Positions 25,411 to 34,335 of a DNA stretch of 64,000 nucleotides are shown one piece after another; position 1 is the stretch's first letter, and every line of letters starts with the position of its first letter. The DNA lies in assembly GCA_011050235.1 (NCBI GenBank), contig DRGC01000064.1, positions 1 to 64,000 of the forward strand, written 5' to 3'. Below the pieces are notes generated by a model. That model searched no databases and was not told where the DNA came from. It saw nothing but the letters and a program-made list of their open reading frames with translations. Source of the DNA: Phycisphaerae bacterium. GTDB lineage: Bacteria > Planctomycetota > Phycisphaerae > SM23-33. Position numbers and translations under genes: made by a program.

Positions 25411-26082
25411 ATGGCGCTGAGCAAAGACGAGAAGCGCCGTATCTACGAGACCGAGCAACTCCGTCTCAAGGCGAAGAAGGATTCCCAGAAGAGCAGCAAG
25501 GCCGGCTGTGGGTGTGTGGTGCTGGTGATCCTGGGCATCATAGCCGCCGGCGGGGCGTGGCTGAGCATGCGGGAAGAAAGTCCGGAGTGGTGGTCGTGGC
25601 TGAAGCCAAGGCGCTCGCCGGCCGATGACGTGATGGGCAGGATTCGCGCGGTCGCCAAACAGGCCGCTCCCGAGGGCCAGGGGCGGACCAGGTATCTCCA
25701 GATGGCGAAGATTCTCGCCGGGATCACCGATGTCGCTGTCCTGCGCGAGGTGTTCTACCGCTGCGTGCCGATCACGCGCCAATGGCAGGCGCGCCCGGGC
25801 GTCAATCCATACTGGCAGGCCGAGATGGCCGTCCTGTTCCGCCTGGCCGAGCTGCGCACCGATGCGTCGGCCAAGGTGCTCGTCGGCCTGCTTAGCGATG
25901 GGGACCTGCGCTGGGAAGGGGAAGCGGCGACGAATATCGGCACGGCCATCACCAGGTGCGGCCCGCCGTGCCTGCCGTATCTGGATAAACTCTCCGACGA
26001 CCACCCGCAGAAGAAGCTAGCCAACCGATCGGCCGCCCTCATCCGCGGCGGAATGATGGGCGGCGACACCGTTGACCCGTGA
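25411..26082 (+). CDS. Membrane-anchored HEAT-like protein
   Basis: The 223-residue protein has a charged N-terminus, a transmembrane helix (CVVLVILGIIAAGGAWL, residues 34-51) and a helical domain with short repeats (AKVLVGLLSDGDLRWEGEAA, RPGVNPYWQAEMAVLFRLAE) resembling HEAT repeats. It is probably anchored with the repeats outside or facing the cytoplasm; topology is uncertain. A cggcacctg tandem precedes the gene. Function unknown. Confidence 0.7.
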   Translation: MALSKDEKRRIYETEQLRLKAKKDSQKSSKAGCGCVVLVILGIIAAGGAWLSMREESPEWWSWLKPRRSPADDVMGRIRAVAKQAAPEGQGRTRYLQMAKILAGITDVAVLREVFYRCVPITRQWQARPGVNPYWQAEMAVLFRLAELRTDASAKVLVGLLSDGDLRWEGEAATNIGTAITRCGPPCLPYLDKLSDDHPQKKLANRSAALIRGGMMGGDTVDP

Positions 26083-26091
26083 CGGCCCTGT

Positions 26092-27585
26092 CTATTCCAG
26101 CGGGCGGACGATGGATTGGTTGCGGAGGTAATCGAAGAACGTCGCGGCGCTGCCCACACCGCCGCCCAGCCCGGAGAGATTGCATCCGCCGAACGGCACG
26201 CCCGGGGGGAACAGATTGTGGCCGTTGATCCAACTGCTGCCGGCCACCATCGCCTCAGCCACGCGGTTGGCCCGGCCCAGATCGGCCGTCCAGACGCTGT
26301 TGGCCAGGCCGTAGGGACAGTCGTTGACCAGTGCGACGGCCTCGGCCTCGTCGCCGAACGGTATGGCGTAGGCTGCGGGTCCGAAGATCTCCTCCTGCGC
26401 ACAAACGTTGTCCGGCGCGCCCGTCAGCAGCGCGGGGGTGATGTAGAAACCGTCGGGATGGTCGGCGACGGTCACCGGCCCGCCTTCCAGCAGGGCCTCG
26501 GCCCCATCCTTGCGGCCGCGCTCGAGATAATCGAGCACCCTTTCCCGCTGGGTCTGGCTGACCATCGGGCCCATCTGTGTGGTCGCCTCCAGGCCGTGGC
26601 CGATCTTCACGCTCTTCATCGCCTGGGTGGCTGCGGGGACGAACTTGTCCCACAGTTTTTTCTGCACCAGCCATCGCGTGGCCGTGCAGCAGACCTGCCC
26701 GGTGTTGAGCGTGACCGACTCGGTGAGTTTCTGGGCGACGACCTTGGGGTCCATGTCGTCGAAGACCACCGCCGCCCCCTTGCCGCCCAGCTCGAGCTTG
26801 ACGGGCACGAGGTTGGCCCCGCAGGACGAGGCGATCAGCTTGCCCACAGCCGGCGAGCCCGTGAACGCCATTCGCTTGATGCCGGTATGGGCGGCCAGGG
26901 CAGCCCCGGCCGTGTCGCCGAAACCGGGCACGACGTTGATCACGCCCGGCGGAAAGCCCGCCTCCTTGGCAAGCGCGCACAGCAATAGCGCCGATAGCGG
27001 GGTGTTCTCGGCCGGCTTGATCACGACGGTGTTGCCGGCCGCCAGCGCGGGCGAGATGTTCCAGCCCGCCAGCAGGATCGGGAAGTTCCACGGCAGGATA
27101 AAGGCGGCCACGCCGTAGGGCACGCGAATCTGCCGGGCCTCGAAGTTCGGTGTGGCGATCGGCTCGGAGTAGCGCGTATGCACCGCCAGGTCGGCATACC
27201 ACCGCAGCATCAGGGCGACGTTGGTGACGTCGAAATCGGCCTGGGGGATCGGCTTGCCGACATCCAGCGATTCCAACTGGATCAGCGCGTCGCTGTGAGC
27301 TTCGACCAGGTCGGCCAGGCGATGCAGAAGCACCGCGCGGTCCTTGACCGCCAGGCCTCCCCACGCCTCGGAAGCGAACGCTTTCTGCGCGGCGGCCACG
27401 GCGCGGTCGATGTCGGCGGCCTTGCCCTCGGCCACGCGGGCCAGCAACGCCCCGTCGCCGGGATCGAGCGTCTCGAACGTCCCGCCGTCGTCGGCGGGTG
27501 TCCATTGACCGTCGATGAACATCTGGACGGGATCGGGTTTGAGGAACTCGGCGACCTCAGGCAGGAGTTTGTCGCGGGCGGCCAT
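26092..27585 (-). CDS. NAD(P)-dependent aldehyde dehydrogenase
   Basis: The 497-residue protein has all core motifs of the ALDH superfamily: FILPWNFPILLAGWNISPAL, AFTGSPAVGKLI, KLELGGKGAAVVF (general-base glutamate) and ESVTLNTGQVCCTATRWLV with the catalytic cysteine. QEEIFGPAAYAIPF lies near the C-terminus. It oxidises an aldehyde to the carboxylic acid. Residues resemble betaine/aminoaldehyde and broad-range ALDHs but the substrate cannot be set. AAAGGAG precedes the ATG at 27585. It ends 10 bases from the convergent HEAT-like gene. Confidence 0.93.
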   Translation of the reverse strand: MAARDKLLPEVAEFLKPDPVQMFIDGQWTPADDGGTFETLDPGDGALLARVAEGKAADIDRAVAAAQKAFASEAWGGLAVKDRAVLLHRLADLVEAHSDALIQLESLDVGKPIPQADFDVTNVALMLRWYADLAVHTRYSEPIATPNFEARQIRVPYGVAAFILPWNFPILLAGWNISPALAAGNTVVIKPAENTPLSALLLCALAKEAGFPPGVINVVPGFGDTAGAALAAHTGIKRMAFTGSPAVGKLIASSCGANLVPVKLELGGKGAAVVFDDMDPKVVAQKLTESVTLNTGQVCCTATRWLVQKKLWDKFVPAATQAMKSVKIGHGLEATTQMGPMVSQTQRERVLDYLERGRKDGAEALLEGGPVTVADHPDGFYITPALLTGAPDNVCAQEEIFGPAAYAIPFGDEAEAVALVNDCPYGLANSVWTADLGRANRVAEAMVAGSSWINGHNLFPPGVPFGGCNLSGLGGGVGSAATFFDYLRNQSIVRPLE

Positions 27586-27639
27586 GATGGGCTCCTTTTG
27601 GGAACAGAATAAATTGAAGAGGGCTTGTCACTGCGGGGG

Positions 27640-28911
27640 CTATTGTAACATCTCGGCCGGCGGGAGGGCAAAAAGCTCTCGCAGGTCCATCACTAAGTAA
27701 GGCCCGGCCGAGGCCGGCAGGCGATTGACGGACACGTGCATTCGCATGGCGGCCGGCTCGAAGACGACGGCCTGGAGATTCATCAGCGGAATGCGGGTCC
27801 GATGCAGGGCCGCCTTGACGGCGGTGACATCCATGACGACCGGGCGGCCGTCATTGTCGCTGGTGAGGCGCTGGTAACGCGTGCATTGCTCGGGGTGGTC
27901 GGCCAACTCGGGCGTGCGGAAATGATTGGTCGCCACCAGCAGGCCGTCGGCGCCCGCCCGCCGAACGGCCGAGCCCTTCAGACCAAGCTCGGTCACCACC
28001 GCATCGTCTGCGTCGGCCATCATGACGTTCATCGGCGCTGCGTGCCGCTGGCCGCGGAGGATCGTTGACATCTCCTCGGCCGATCCTGCACGCTCGGCCG
28101 CCTGGCGGAGGGCGATTTGCATCGGCAGGCCCTTGGGGTGCAGTTGCGGGCCGGCCGCGTTGAACACCAGCATGTTGCCGAACGCCACGCCTGCGGCGCT
28201 GACGCCGGTGTAGGCCCCGATCACCCCCAAAACCCCCACCGCCGCGGTCGCGTGGCCGTCGGCTGGATGACGGACGGCCACCACCATGCCGCGGTCGGCG
28301 AACCCCATCGAGAAGAAGTCGCCGTTTCGCCCCATGACGATCCGCCCAGCGTCATTGCGGGCGGCCACCGTCGTGCAGGCCAGGCGCGTCACGACGTTCA
28401 GCGCCATCAGCAGCTCGACCGACACGCCCGCCGCGTCGGCGACGGCCGTGATCTCGGCGCGGGTCGCCTCCGGCACGTGCCGCGCGAGCTTGTTGGCCAT
28501 CGTGGCGAAGTGTTCGCCCATCCGGGTAGGGATGGCGGCCACGATACATTGCTCCATCGCCCGCAACGGCTCGGCCAACAGCCGGCCGTACTGATCGCCC
28601 ATGTCCGCCGGCGAGCCGTACAGGTGGACGATGGGCGCCCGTCCGCGGATTTCCATCCGCGCGTCAGCGGCCTCGGTCGGCCGGCGCATCAGGGAGTTGA
28701 GGCGATGATAGGCGCGGGTTGCCTCGCCCGCCCGCGCGGATAGCCCAAGTGCGTCGGCGGCGACCCCCATCAGGCGCAGCCCCAGCCACCGCGCGCACAA
28801 GGTGAACTCGACCATGCCCACCAGCAGGCTAAGCCACCGCCCCTCGCGCCATCGCCGCAAACGGATACGGCGCCTGGGCCGCAGGCCAGTTGAGTTTGTG
28901 TCGACTGTCAT
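27640..28911 (-). CDS. C45-family peptidase / acyltransferase-like protein
   Basis: The product (423 residues from the ATG at 28911, 441 from 28965) contains VHLYGSPADMGDQYGRLL, then NVVTRLACTTVAARNDAGRI, with a cysteine placed like the N-terminal nucleophile of the acyl-CoA:6-aminopenicillanic-acid acyltransferase (C45) family. MGRNGDFFSMGFADRGMVVA and MMADADDAVVTELG are also family-like. An N-terminal hydrophobic/basic segment (LLVGMVEFTLCARWLGLRL) may anchor it. In this family the proenzyme self-cleaves before the cysteine to free an Ntn nucleophile. Both starts have weak ribosome sites. Substrate unknown. Confidence 0.75.
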   Translation of the reverse strand: MTVDTNSTGLRPRRRIRLRRWREGRWLSLLVGMVEFTLCARWLGLRLMGVAADALGLSARAGEATRAYHRLNSLMRRPTEAADARMEIRGRAPIVHLYGSPADMGDQYGRLLAEPLRAMEQCIVAAIPTRMGEHFATMANKLARHVPEATRAEITAVADAAGVSVELLMALNVVTRLACTTVAARNDAGRIVMGRNGDFFSMGFADRGMVVAVRHPADGHATAAVGVLGVIGAYTGVSAAGVAFGNMLVFNAAGPQLHPKGLPMQIALRQAAERAGSAEEMSTILRGQRHAAPMNVMMADADDAVVTELGLKGSAVRRAGADGLLVATNHFRTPELADHPEQCTRYQRLTSDNDGRPVVMDVTAVKAALHRTRIPLMNLQAVVFEPAAMRMHVSVNRLPASAGPYLVMDLRELFALPPAEMLQ

Positions 28912-29241
28912 CCTGTCCGTAAGTGTACCCGAAAGATTCCCGGGCCCGAATCGATCACCGGGCAATTCGGCCGCGGACGAGACGCCCGCAACGGCTAGCC
29001 CGTCAGCAGGAGGTTGAACAGCCAGTGAGCGCCGATCGGCAGCAGCACGCTGCCACTGCGCAGGTAGAAACAGCCGAGCAGCAAATCTGTCAAGCGAACG
29101 CTACAATAGTCCGTGCCTCGGCCGCGGCGCTGAAGGCTAAGGGCGACCAGCGCCTACAGGACAGACGGTTGCCTCGCTCGGCTATTGCCCCTCGACGCGA
29201 TTCCGGCCGATCAAGTCGGAGTGACTGTTTGGAGTTGACGT
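28912..29241. other. Intergenic region holding a degraded gene
   Basis: Apart from the CPBP-like remnant at 28995-29153 nothing is recognised. GTTGACG and ATG ATG follow at the start of the methyltransferase gene. Confidence 0.5.
28995..29153 (-). pseudogene. Remnant of a CPBP-family intramembrane protease
   Basis: The minus strand encodes LTDLLLGCFYLRSGSVLLPIG-like sequence and then AHWLFNLLLTG before a stop at 28995. The G-x-YLRSGS-x-P-x-x-AHWLFN pattern is the last conserved block of CPBP (CAAX-like) proteases. An in-frame stop lies about 50 codons upstream and there is no start or N-terminal domain, so only a 3' fragment remains. Confidence 0.55.
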
Positions 29242-29901
29242 ATGATGCTCGAAGAAGCCAAGTGGTTGGCCGAGCGGCTGGCGGCTTTGCCGGACGGCGA
29301 CCTGTTTCCGCTGCTCAACGTCGGCAGCGGCTCGCTGGCGTTCCGGCGGGACGAGCAGTCGTACATCGACAAGCACGTCTTCGCCCCACTTCGCGCTCGC
29401 GGGGGCAGCGTGACGCACCTGGACCTTCAGGCCGGCGAGGGCGTCGACGTCGTCGGCGACATGACCGGACCGGCCGTGGCGGCCGATCTGTCGGCGCGGG
29501 GGTTCCGGACCGTCATCTGCAGCAATCTGCTGGAACACGTAACCGACCGCCCGGCCGTCTGTCGGGCGCTGCTGCGAGTTACACCTTCCGGGGGTCGTCT
29601 GTTCGTTTCGGTTCCGCTGGCCAATCCGCGCCATCTGTATCCCATCGACAACCTCTTTCGGCCGACCCCGGAAGAACTGGCGGCGTGCTTTCCCCACACG
29701 GAGGTCGTCGACGCCGCCGTGATCACCGAGCCGGAGACTTGCGGGCGGATGCTGCTTCGCCGGCCCCGCGACCTGGTGCTCTGGCTGGCGCGTTGCGCCG
29801 TGCCGTTCTATCGGCACGACCGCTGGGTCGCAGCGCTGGGCCATTGGCGATGGCTGGGCAAGCACCGCTCCACCAGCTGCATCCTGCTGCGAAAGCCCTG
29901 A
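29242..29901 (+). CDS. SAM-dependent methyltransferase (class I)
   Basis: The 219-residue protein has a class I methyltransferase layout: LFPLLNVGSGSLAFRRD (motif I), SVTHLDLQAGEGVDVVGDMT, RTVICSNLLEHVTDRPAVCR (EHV motif) and LRVTPSGGRLFVSVPLANP (post-motif). It probably methylates a small molecule or sugar, but the acceptor is unknown. Start at 29242 (ATGATG; the second ATG is equally possible). Confidence 0.8.
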   Translation: MMLEEAKWLAERLAALPDGDLFPLLNVGSGSLAFRRDEQSYIDKHVFAPLRARGGSVTHLDLQAGEGVDVVGDMTGPAVAADLSARGFRTVICSNLLEHVTDRPAVCRALLRVTPSGGRLFVSVPLANPRHLYPIDNLFRPTPEELAACFPHTEVVDAAVITEPETCGRMLLRRPRDLVLWLARCAVPFYRHDRWVAALGHWRWLGKHRSTSCILLRKP

Positions 29902-29987
29902 GCGTGACGTAGGGCCCGGCGAATCTGTTCGGCCCCGATCTATTGCAGTTTGTCCCTTCCTTGTATCGGCGGGTCCAATTGGTTGTG

Positions 29988-29993
29988 TATAAT
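29988..29993 (+). promoter_or_regulatory. -10 box before the small lipoprotein gene
   Basis: A perfect TATAAT lies 86 bases before the ATG at 30080. The best -35 candidate (TTGTAT at 29961) has a spacer of 21 bases, so the promoter is only partly convincing. Confidence 0.35.
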
Positions 29994-30079
29994 CGCCGCA
30001 ATGCCGCCCGACCGGCAAGTGGGTCCGACCGGCGCACGCTTCGCTTCCTTGGGAAGGGGCCGCGCGAAAGGAGATCGCG

Positions 30080-30202
30080 ATGAAAGCGACATGTCTTTGG
30101 GTCTTATTTGCGCTGATGGCGGCGCTGAGTGTCGGCTGCGAGCCTGAGTCGGGGGAGGTGGTCATCGACAGCATGATCGACCCAGCCCCGGCGGCGGAGT
30201 GA
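30080..30202 (+). CDS. 40-residue lipoprotein
   Basis: AAAGGAG precedes the ATG by seven bases. The product has a short signal peptide (MKATCLWVLFALMAALSVGC) with lipobox SVGC, leaving a mature peptide of about 20 acidic residues, ending DPAPAAE. It is probably a small outer-membrane or periplasmic lipoprotein. Function unknown. It lies 18 bases before the nuclease-fusion gene and may share its message. Confidence 0.7.
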   Translation: MKATCLWVLFALMAALSVGCEPESGEVVIDSMIDPAPAAE

Positions 30203-30220
30203 GGCGAGGAGATAGCCTAA

Positions 30221-31297
30221 GTGGACGTCGACCTGTCAACCGTCACCGTCGCAGCCACCAAGCCGCGGGGGAAGATCGCCCAGGGCCTCTCTGAGATGGG
30301 GATTCGCGTCGTGCCCATCGTCGAGGATGAGGGCAACGTCGACCGCTACGTGCTCAGCAAGCGCCTGGCCGTTGAGCGGCGGACGGGCGGCGGCTTTCTC
30401 AAGGGCATCATGGAAAAGACGCTGTTCACCAGCGCCATCTACCTGCGCGAGCATTTCCATATTCCCGTGCTGATCGTCGAGGGCAAGATCAACTACGAGT
30501 TCAGCATGATGACGCCGCCGGCGGTGCGGGGAGCGCTGTCGTCGATGATGATCCTGTACGGTCAGAGCGTCCTGGCCACCGCCGACGCCGCCGAGACGAT
30601 CGAGATCATCGCCATGATGGCCCGCCAGGAGCAGATCGGCATCCCCGGCATCTCGCTGATCCCCAAGCGGAGGGCCGCCACGCTGGACGACATGCAGCGC
30701 CGCGTCATCGAGATGCTGCCGGGCTGTGGGATGGTGCTGGCCCGCGACCTGTTGCAGCACTTCGGCAGCGTGCAGCGGATCGCCAATGCCAGCGACCAGG
30801 AGTTCCGCAGCATGCGGGGCATCGGCGCCCGCAAAGCCAAGGAGATCTGCAAGGTCCTGACGGCTGAGTACGAGTCGGTCGATACGGAGAAGAACCTCGA
30901 GGACGCCATCGAGGCCGACCCGAAGCTCCTCTTCCGCCCGCCGACCAAGCTGCTGGCCCGCCAGCACTACCTTTTCACCGAGGGCAGGGACCGACACTTC
31001 ATCGACCTGGTCTTCTTTAACCCCAAGGCCAACGAGCTAATCATCGTCGAACTCAAACGCGGCCGGCTGGAACCGGCCCACGAAGCCCAGCTCTGCCGCT
31101 ATCTGGACCACGCCCACCAATCGCCACTGCTCCGCGCCCACCTGGACAAGGGCGCGCAACTGCGCGGCTTGCTGGCAACGGTCGAGCCATGCGACTTCGA
31201 GCCGCGCGGAACCCACATCGGCGTGCAGATCGTCGACAGAGCCAAGGTCATCAAGACGCTCAAGAAGCTCCGCAAGCTCAGGCAATCGACAGAGTAG
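30221..31297 (+). CDS. ERCC4-like nuclease domain, HhH and NucS/PDDEXK-type domain fusion
   Basis: The 358-residue protein (GTG start) combines three parts. Residues about 10-150 resemble the ERCC4/XPF nuclease core: VDRYVLSKRLAVERRTGGGF, LREHFHIPVLIVEGK and LSSMMILYGQSVLAT. The usual ERKxxxD appears as ERRTGGG, so the acid is changed. Residues about 165-225 are helix-hairpin-helix pairs (LPGCGMVLARDLLQHFGSV, RSMRGIGARKAKEICK). Residues about 245-300 hold DRHFIDLVFFNPKANELIIV, then ELKRGRLEPAH, a restriction-like D...ExK site as in NucS/YhcG endonucleases. The first domain may be catalytically weak while the third looks intact. Likely DNA repair or branched-DNA processing. Confidence 0.75.
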   Translation: MDVDLSTVTVAATKPRGKIAQGLSEMGIRVVPIVEDEGNVDRYVLSKRLAVERRTGGGFLKGIMEKTLFTSAIYLREHFHIPVLIVEGKINYEFSMMTPPAVRGALSSMMILYGQSVLATADAAETIEIIAMMARQEQIGIPGISLIPKRRAATLDDMQRRVIEMLPGCGMVLARDLLQHFGSVQRIANASDQEFRSMRGIGARKAKEICKVLTAEYESVDTEKNLEDAIEADPKLLFRPPTKLLARQHYLFTEGRDRHFIDLVFFNPKANELIIVELKRGRLEPAHEAQLCRYLDHAHQSPLLRAHLDKGAQLRGLLATVEPCDFEPRGTHIGVQIVDRAKVIKTLKKLRKLRQSTE

Positions 31298-31339
31298 CCC
31301 CACCTGCCGACGCTATGGACTAACGCAACATGCGCTAGG

Positions 31340-32686
31340 CTACTTGCTCTTTGCCGGTTGTTCGTCTCTTCCGGCCTGTGGATTGACCACGCGTCCGGTG
31401 AACAGGATGACGCCGGTTGTGTTGTGACGGATGATGAAGACGAACGGGTGGTCGGCGCGGAAGCTTGGGGGGATGGACGTGGCGCCCATGCCTATGCCCG
31501 TGGCGGCGGCCGCTTCCGTGCCTTCTTCGTTGACCTCGACGAAGGCCTTGTGAACGGCGGCGGTGATGTGCAACCCATCATCCTTGGCCCGTTCGCTCAT
31601 GCCGGAAAAATCGGCGCGGCTGTTGAATGCGTCCGTCATGCCCATGGTCACCAGCGGCTTGTTGAGTTCGCCCATCCACGTCATCGTGAACTTCGGCAGC
31701 GCCACATCCAGCTTCATCTTCCGCATCGTGGCGAGCACCTCATCGGGTCCGGTCTTGGCCAGCCAGGCCTCCACGTCGGCCAGGCCATCGACGGCCTTGG
31801 GCAGGAAGACGATCATCGACACCTCATCCCCGGCGTAGGGCAGTGACAGGATCTGCGCGAAATCGGTCTGGGCCTGCGGGAAATGGTCCGTCTGGTGCAT
31901 CATCGCAACAGTGACCGTCTTGTCGGCGGAAAGCTTGAACGGCTCATCTCGCGTCCGGGCCTTCTTGAACGGCTTGGCCCAGGAGCCCTTGAAGTAGATG
32001 GCGTTGGTCAACACCAGCCGCGTCAGCGGATCCAGCGCACCGGGGGGGAGCAGGTCCTTGATCTTATCCTTGGTTTGATCGGCCACCCAGTCGTTGATCA
32101 TCTTGCGGGCGGCCTTGGTGTCGGCCTTGAAGTCCACCTGCCGCAGGCCGGCCCCATAGTTGTCCTGCGTGGTCGTCAGGAAATCAGTGCCCCACGGATA
32201 GCCCTTCTGGCCCCACAGGGCGTTGGCTATGCGGAGCTCATAGCCGGCCTTGTCATCGGGCCTCATCGCCGCCAGGAGTTTTCTGTAGGCCGGGTGCACG
32301 CGGTCCTGCGACCAGGGAACGTCGACAAGCTTCGTTCCCCGCGCCCTGGGCTGTTCCTGTTCTATGTGCTGGAGGGGCTGGTCGGTCGGCAGAAACAGGG
32401 CGGTCTGCATCTGCTCAGCGGTCTGGCCCTGCGCGCCTGCGTAGGTCATCGTCAGCGCGGTGTGGATGCTGGACGGCGAGAAGAAGATGTTCTCATCGTT
32501 GCCCTCGGCCAGCTTTGCATACAGGGCCCACGCGAACGTGTTGTTGGCTCGGGCGATCTGCTGGACGTCCTGGTCCGGCGGCTGGACCGGCTCGGAATCT
32601 TCAGCCCAGCCGCTCGTCAGAAGTGTCACACAGACGACAGTGGCCAGCAGCAGGGCGGACCTTCGAAACGTTGTTATCGCAGCCAT
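31340..32686 (-). CDS. Serpin (serine protease inhibitor)
   Basis: The 448-residue product has a signal peptide (LLLATVVCVTLLTSGWA) and the serpin fold signatures: NIFFSPSSIHTALTMTYAGA, LVLTNAIYFKGSWAKPF, HKAFVEVNEEGTEAAAATG and the terminal HPFVFIIRHNTTGVILFTGR. The reactive-loop hinge EEGTEAAAA has the small residues needed for loop insertion, so it is predicted to be an inhibitory serpin. The scissile region GIGMGATSIPPSF gives no clear P1 residue. It is exported to the periplasm or outside. The ATG at 32686 starts the signal peptide; upstream frame is non-coding. Confidence 0.93.
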   Translation of the reverse strand: MAAITTFRRSALLLATVVCVTLLTSGWAEDSEPVQPPDQDVQQIARANNTFAWALYAKLAEGNDENIFFSPSSIHTALTMTYAGAQGQTAEQMQTALFLPTDQPLQHIEQEQPRARGTKLVDVPWSQDRVHPAYRKLLAAMRPDDKAGYELRIANALWGQKGYPWGTDFLTTTQDNYGAGLRQVDFKADTKAARKMINDWVADQTKDKIKDLLPPGALDPLTRLVLTNAIYFKGSWAKPFKKARTRDEPFKLSADKTVTVAMMHQTDHFPQAQTDFAQILSLPYAGDEVSMIVFLPKAVDGLADVEAWLAKTGPDEVLATMRKMKLDVALPKFTMTWMGELNKPLVTMGMTDAFNSRADFSGMSERAKDDGLHITAAVHKAFVEVNEEGTEAAAATGIGMGATSIPPSFRADHPFVFIIRHNTTGVILFTGRVVNPQAGRDEQPAKSK

Positions 32687-32812
32687 GGCGGTCTCTTTGT
32701 CAGACGGCGGCGAATGGACCCCGGGAGTGTCCATTCATGCTAACCGTTTCGACCCCCGCAGGAAGCAGAAAGTTCGGGCGATTTCGATGCGTGCAGAGGA
32801 CCGACGAGGCCT

Positions 32813-32840
32813 TTGTTAACCCGAGCGACTCCATTATGAT
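32813..32840 (+). promoter_or_regulatory. Sigma-70-like promoter before the radical SAM gene
   Basis: TTGTTA (32813-32818) and TATGAT (32835-32840) are separated by 16 bases and lie 34 bases before the ATG at 32875. Confidence 0.55.
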
Positions 32841-32874
32841 TGAACCAGGCGCCGATACGTCGGAGTGACACCGC

Positions 32875-34335
32875 ATGCCGTCATTCGCCCATTACCAACC
32901 CGCCCACAGGCAGCGGCTGCAAGAACTGCTGGGGATGCCCCAGTGGCGGCGGCTAGCCGAGTGCGGGACGCTTGACCGATTGGCCGCGGACGTCACGACC
33001 CCGCCGGCCCAGCCCGACCTGCAGAAGGCGGCCAGCGCGTATCTGATCCACGTCAACGGCCCGGCCGTTCGGGCTCTGATCGATGAAGGCGTCACGGACG
33101 AAGACCAGCTCACCGAAGCCCTGGGCGATTGGCCAGCCGCCCTGGCCGGCGGCGAACGGTTCCCGATCGTCTTTCTGGGCCTGGCCGTCACGATGGACTG
33201 CTCGTTCTCGCCGCGATGTGTCTACTGCAACCAGCATTGGGTGGCGGGCGAGTTGGCCCTGGCCGACTGGAAACGCATCGTCGCCGAGGCCGCCGAGCCG
33301 GCGCCGCCCTATGTCTACATCACCGGCGGCGAGCCGTTGATTCTCGGCAGTGACATCTGGGGCGATGACGGCCTGGCGGCCTTCGCGACGCAGCTCGGCT
33401 GCGCGGTGAACATCAACACCAACGCCGAGTTGATCACGCCCGAGGTCGCGCTGCAGCTGACCAAGATCGGCCTGGCCCGGCTGCACATTTCGCTCGATAC
33501 CCCCGATCCGCAGCTCCAGGACCATCTATTGGGCGGCGCGGGCCGGACGGACGATGTGCTGGCCGGGGTCTACAACGTGCAAATCGCTCGCGAGCTGCTG
33601 GGCGTCAACCATCCGCAGATTCACGTCAACTGCGTGCTCACGTCGGAGAACATCCTTCAATTCCCGGATCTGCTCCGTTTCCTGCTGGAGATTCGCCAGG
33701 TCCGCCCGCTCGGATCGCAGGGGTCGCCGGAGGCGGGTGAGTTTTTCATGGGTGAGTTCGCCTTTCATCTCATTCCCGTCGGCGGGGCCGATAACGCGGA
33801 CCTTCGCCCGACGGCCGAGCAGTGGAAGCGCTTCTACAGCGAGACATGGGCCCAGGCCGAGGACATCTGGCACGAGTATCAGCTTGCCGCCGATGTCCCG
33901 ACGGCCGAGCAAAGACCCCTGACCGGCAGCCTGGGCGTGGCGGCCAGCCCATTCCTGCGCGTCGACCATCGGATGGACCTGGACGAATACTGCCGCCATG
34001 CCGCCCGCGGAGAGTACTGGGGCGGGGCGCTGTCGCAGCGCTGTCTGGTGGCGGGCTGTCAGGCCTTCATCCTGCCCGACGGCTCGCAGCATTGGTGCGG
34101 CGGGCGCGCCATCACTCGCCCCGCCCCCCTGGGCAACGTCAGGGAGGCCACAATCCGCGAGACGATCCGGGCCAACATCTCCCGCCTGGCCGAGTGCCCC
34201 AACGAGTTCTGCACCGGCTGCGCGGGAGCGACGTGCGTGATCAACCAGGTATCCCAGCGCGAGCTGCAGGACCAGATCCGCCAATGGCTGCAGCAGCGCC
34301 AACCTTCACCCAACCCCCAACCGCCGGCCGAGTAG
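32875..34335 (+). CDS. Radical SAM protein with a C-x5-C-x2-C motif
   Basis: The 486-residue protein has AVTMDCSFSPRCVYCNQHW, where the three cluster cysteines are spaced C-x5-C-x2-C instead of C-x3-C-x2-C. YVYITGGEPLI (GGE) and LHISLDTPDP are otherwise normal. The C-terminal part has a Cys cluster (SQRCLVAGCQ, HWCGGR and CPNEFCTGCAGATC) that suggests auxiliary clusters. About 100 residues precede the core (HYQPAHRQRLQELLGMPQW...), rich in helices. Promoter and ATG are well placed. It stands alone, so the substrate is unknown. Confidence 0.75.
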   Translation: MPSFAHYQPAHRQRLQELLGMPQWRRLAECGTLDRLAADVTTPPAQPDLQKAASAYLIHVNGPAVRALIDEGVTDEDQLTEALGDWPAALAGGERFPIVFLGLAVTMDCSFSPRCVYCNQHWVAGELALADWKRIVAEAAEPAPPYVYITGGEPLILGSDIWGDDGLAAFATQLGCAVNINTNAELITPEVALQLTKIGLARLHISLDTPDPQLQDHLLGGAGRTDDVLAGVYNVQIARELLGVNHPQIHVNCVLTSENILQFPDLLRFLLEIRQVRPLGSQGSPEAGEFFMGEFAFHLIPVGGADNADLRPTAEQWKRFYSETWAQAEDIWHEYQLAADVPTAEQRPLTGSLGVAASPFLRVDHRMDLDEYCRHAARGEYWGGALSQRCLVAGCQAFILPDGSQHWCGGRAITRPAPLGNVREATIRETIRANISRLAECPNEFCTGCAGATCVINQVSQRELQDQIRQWLQQRQPSPNPQPPAE

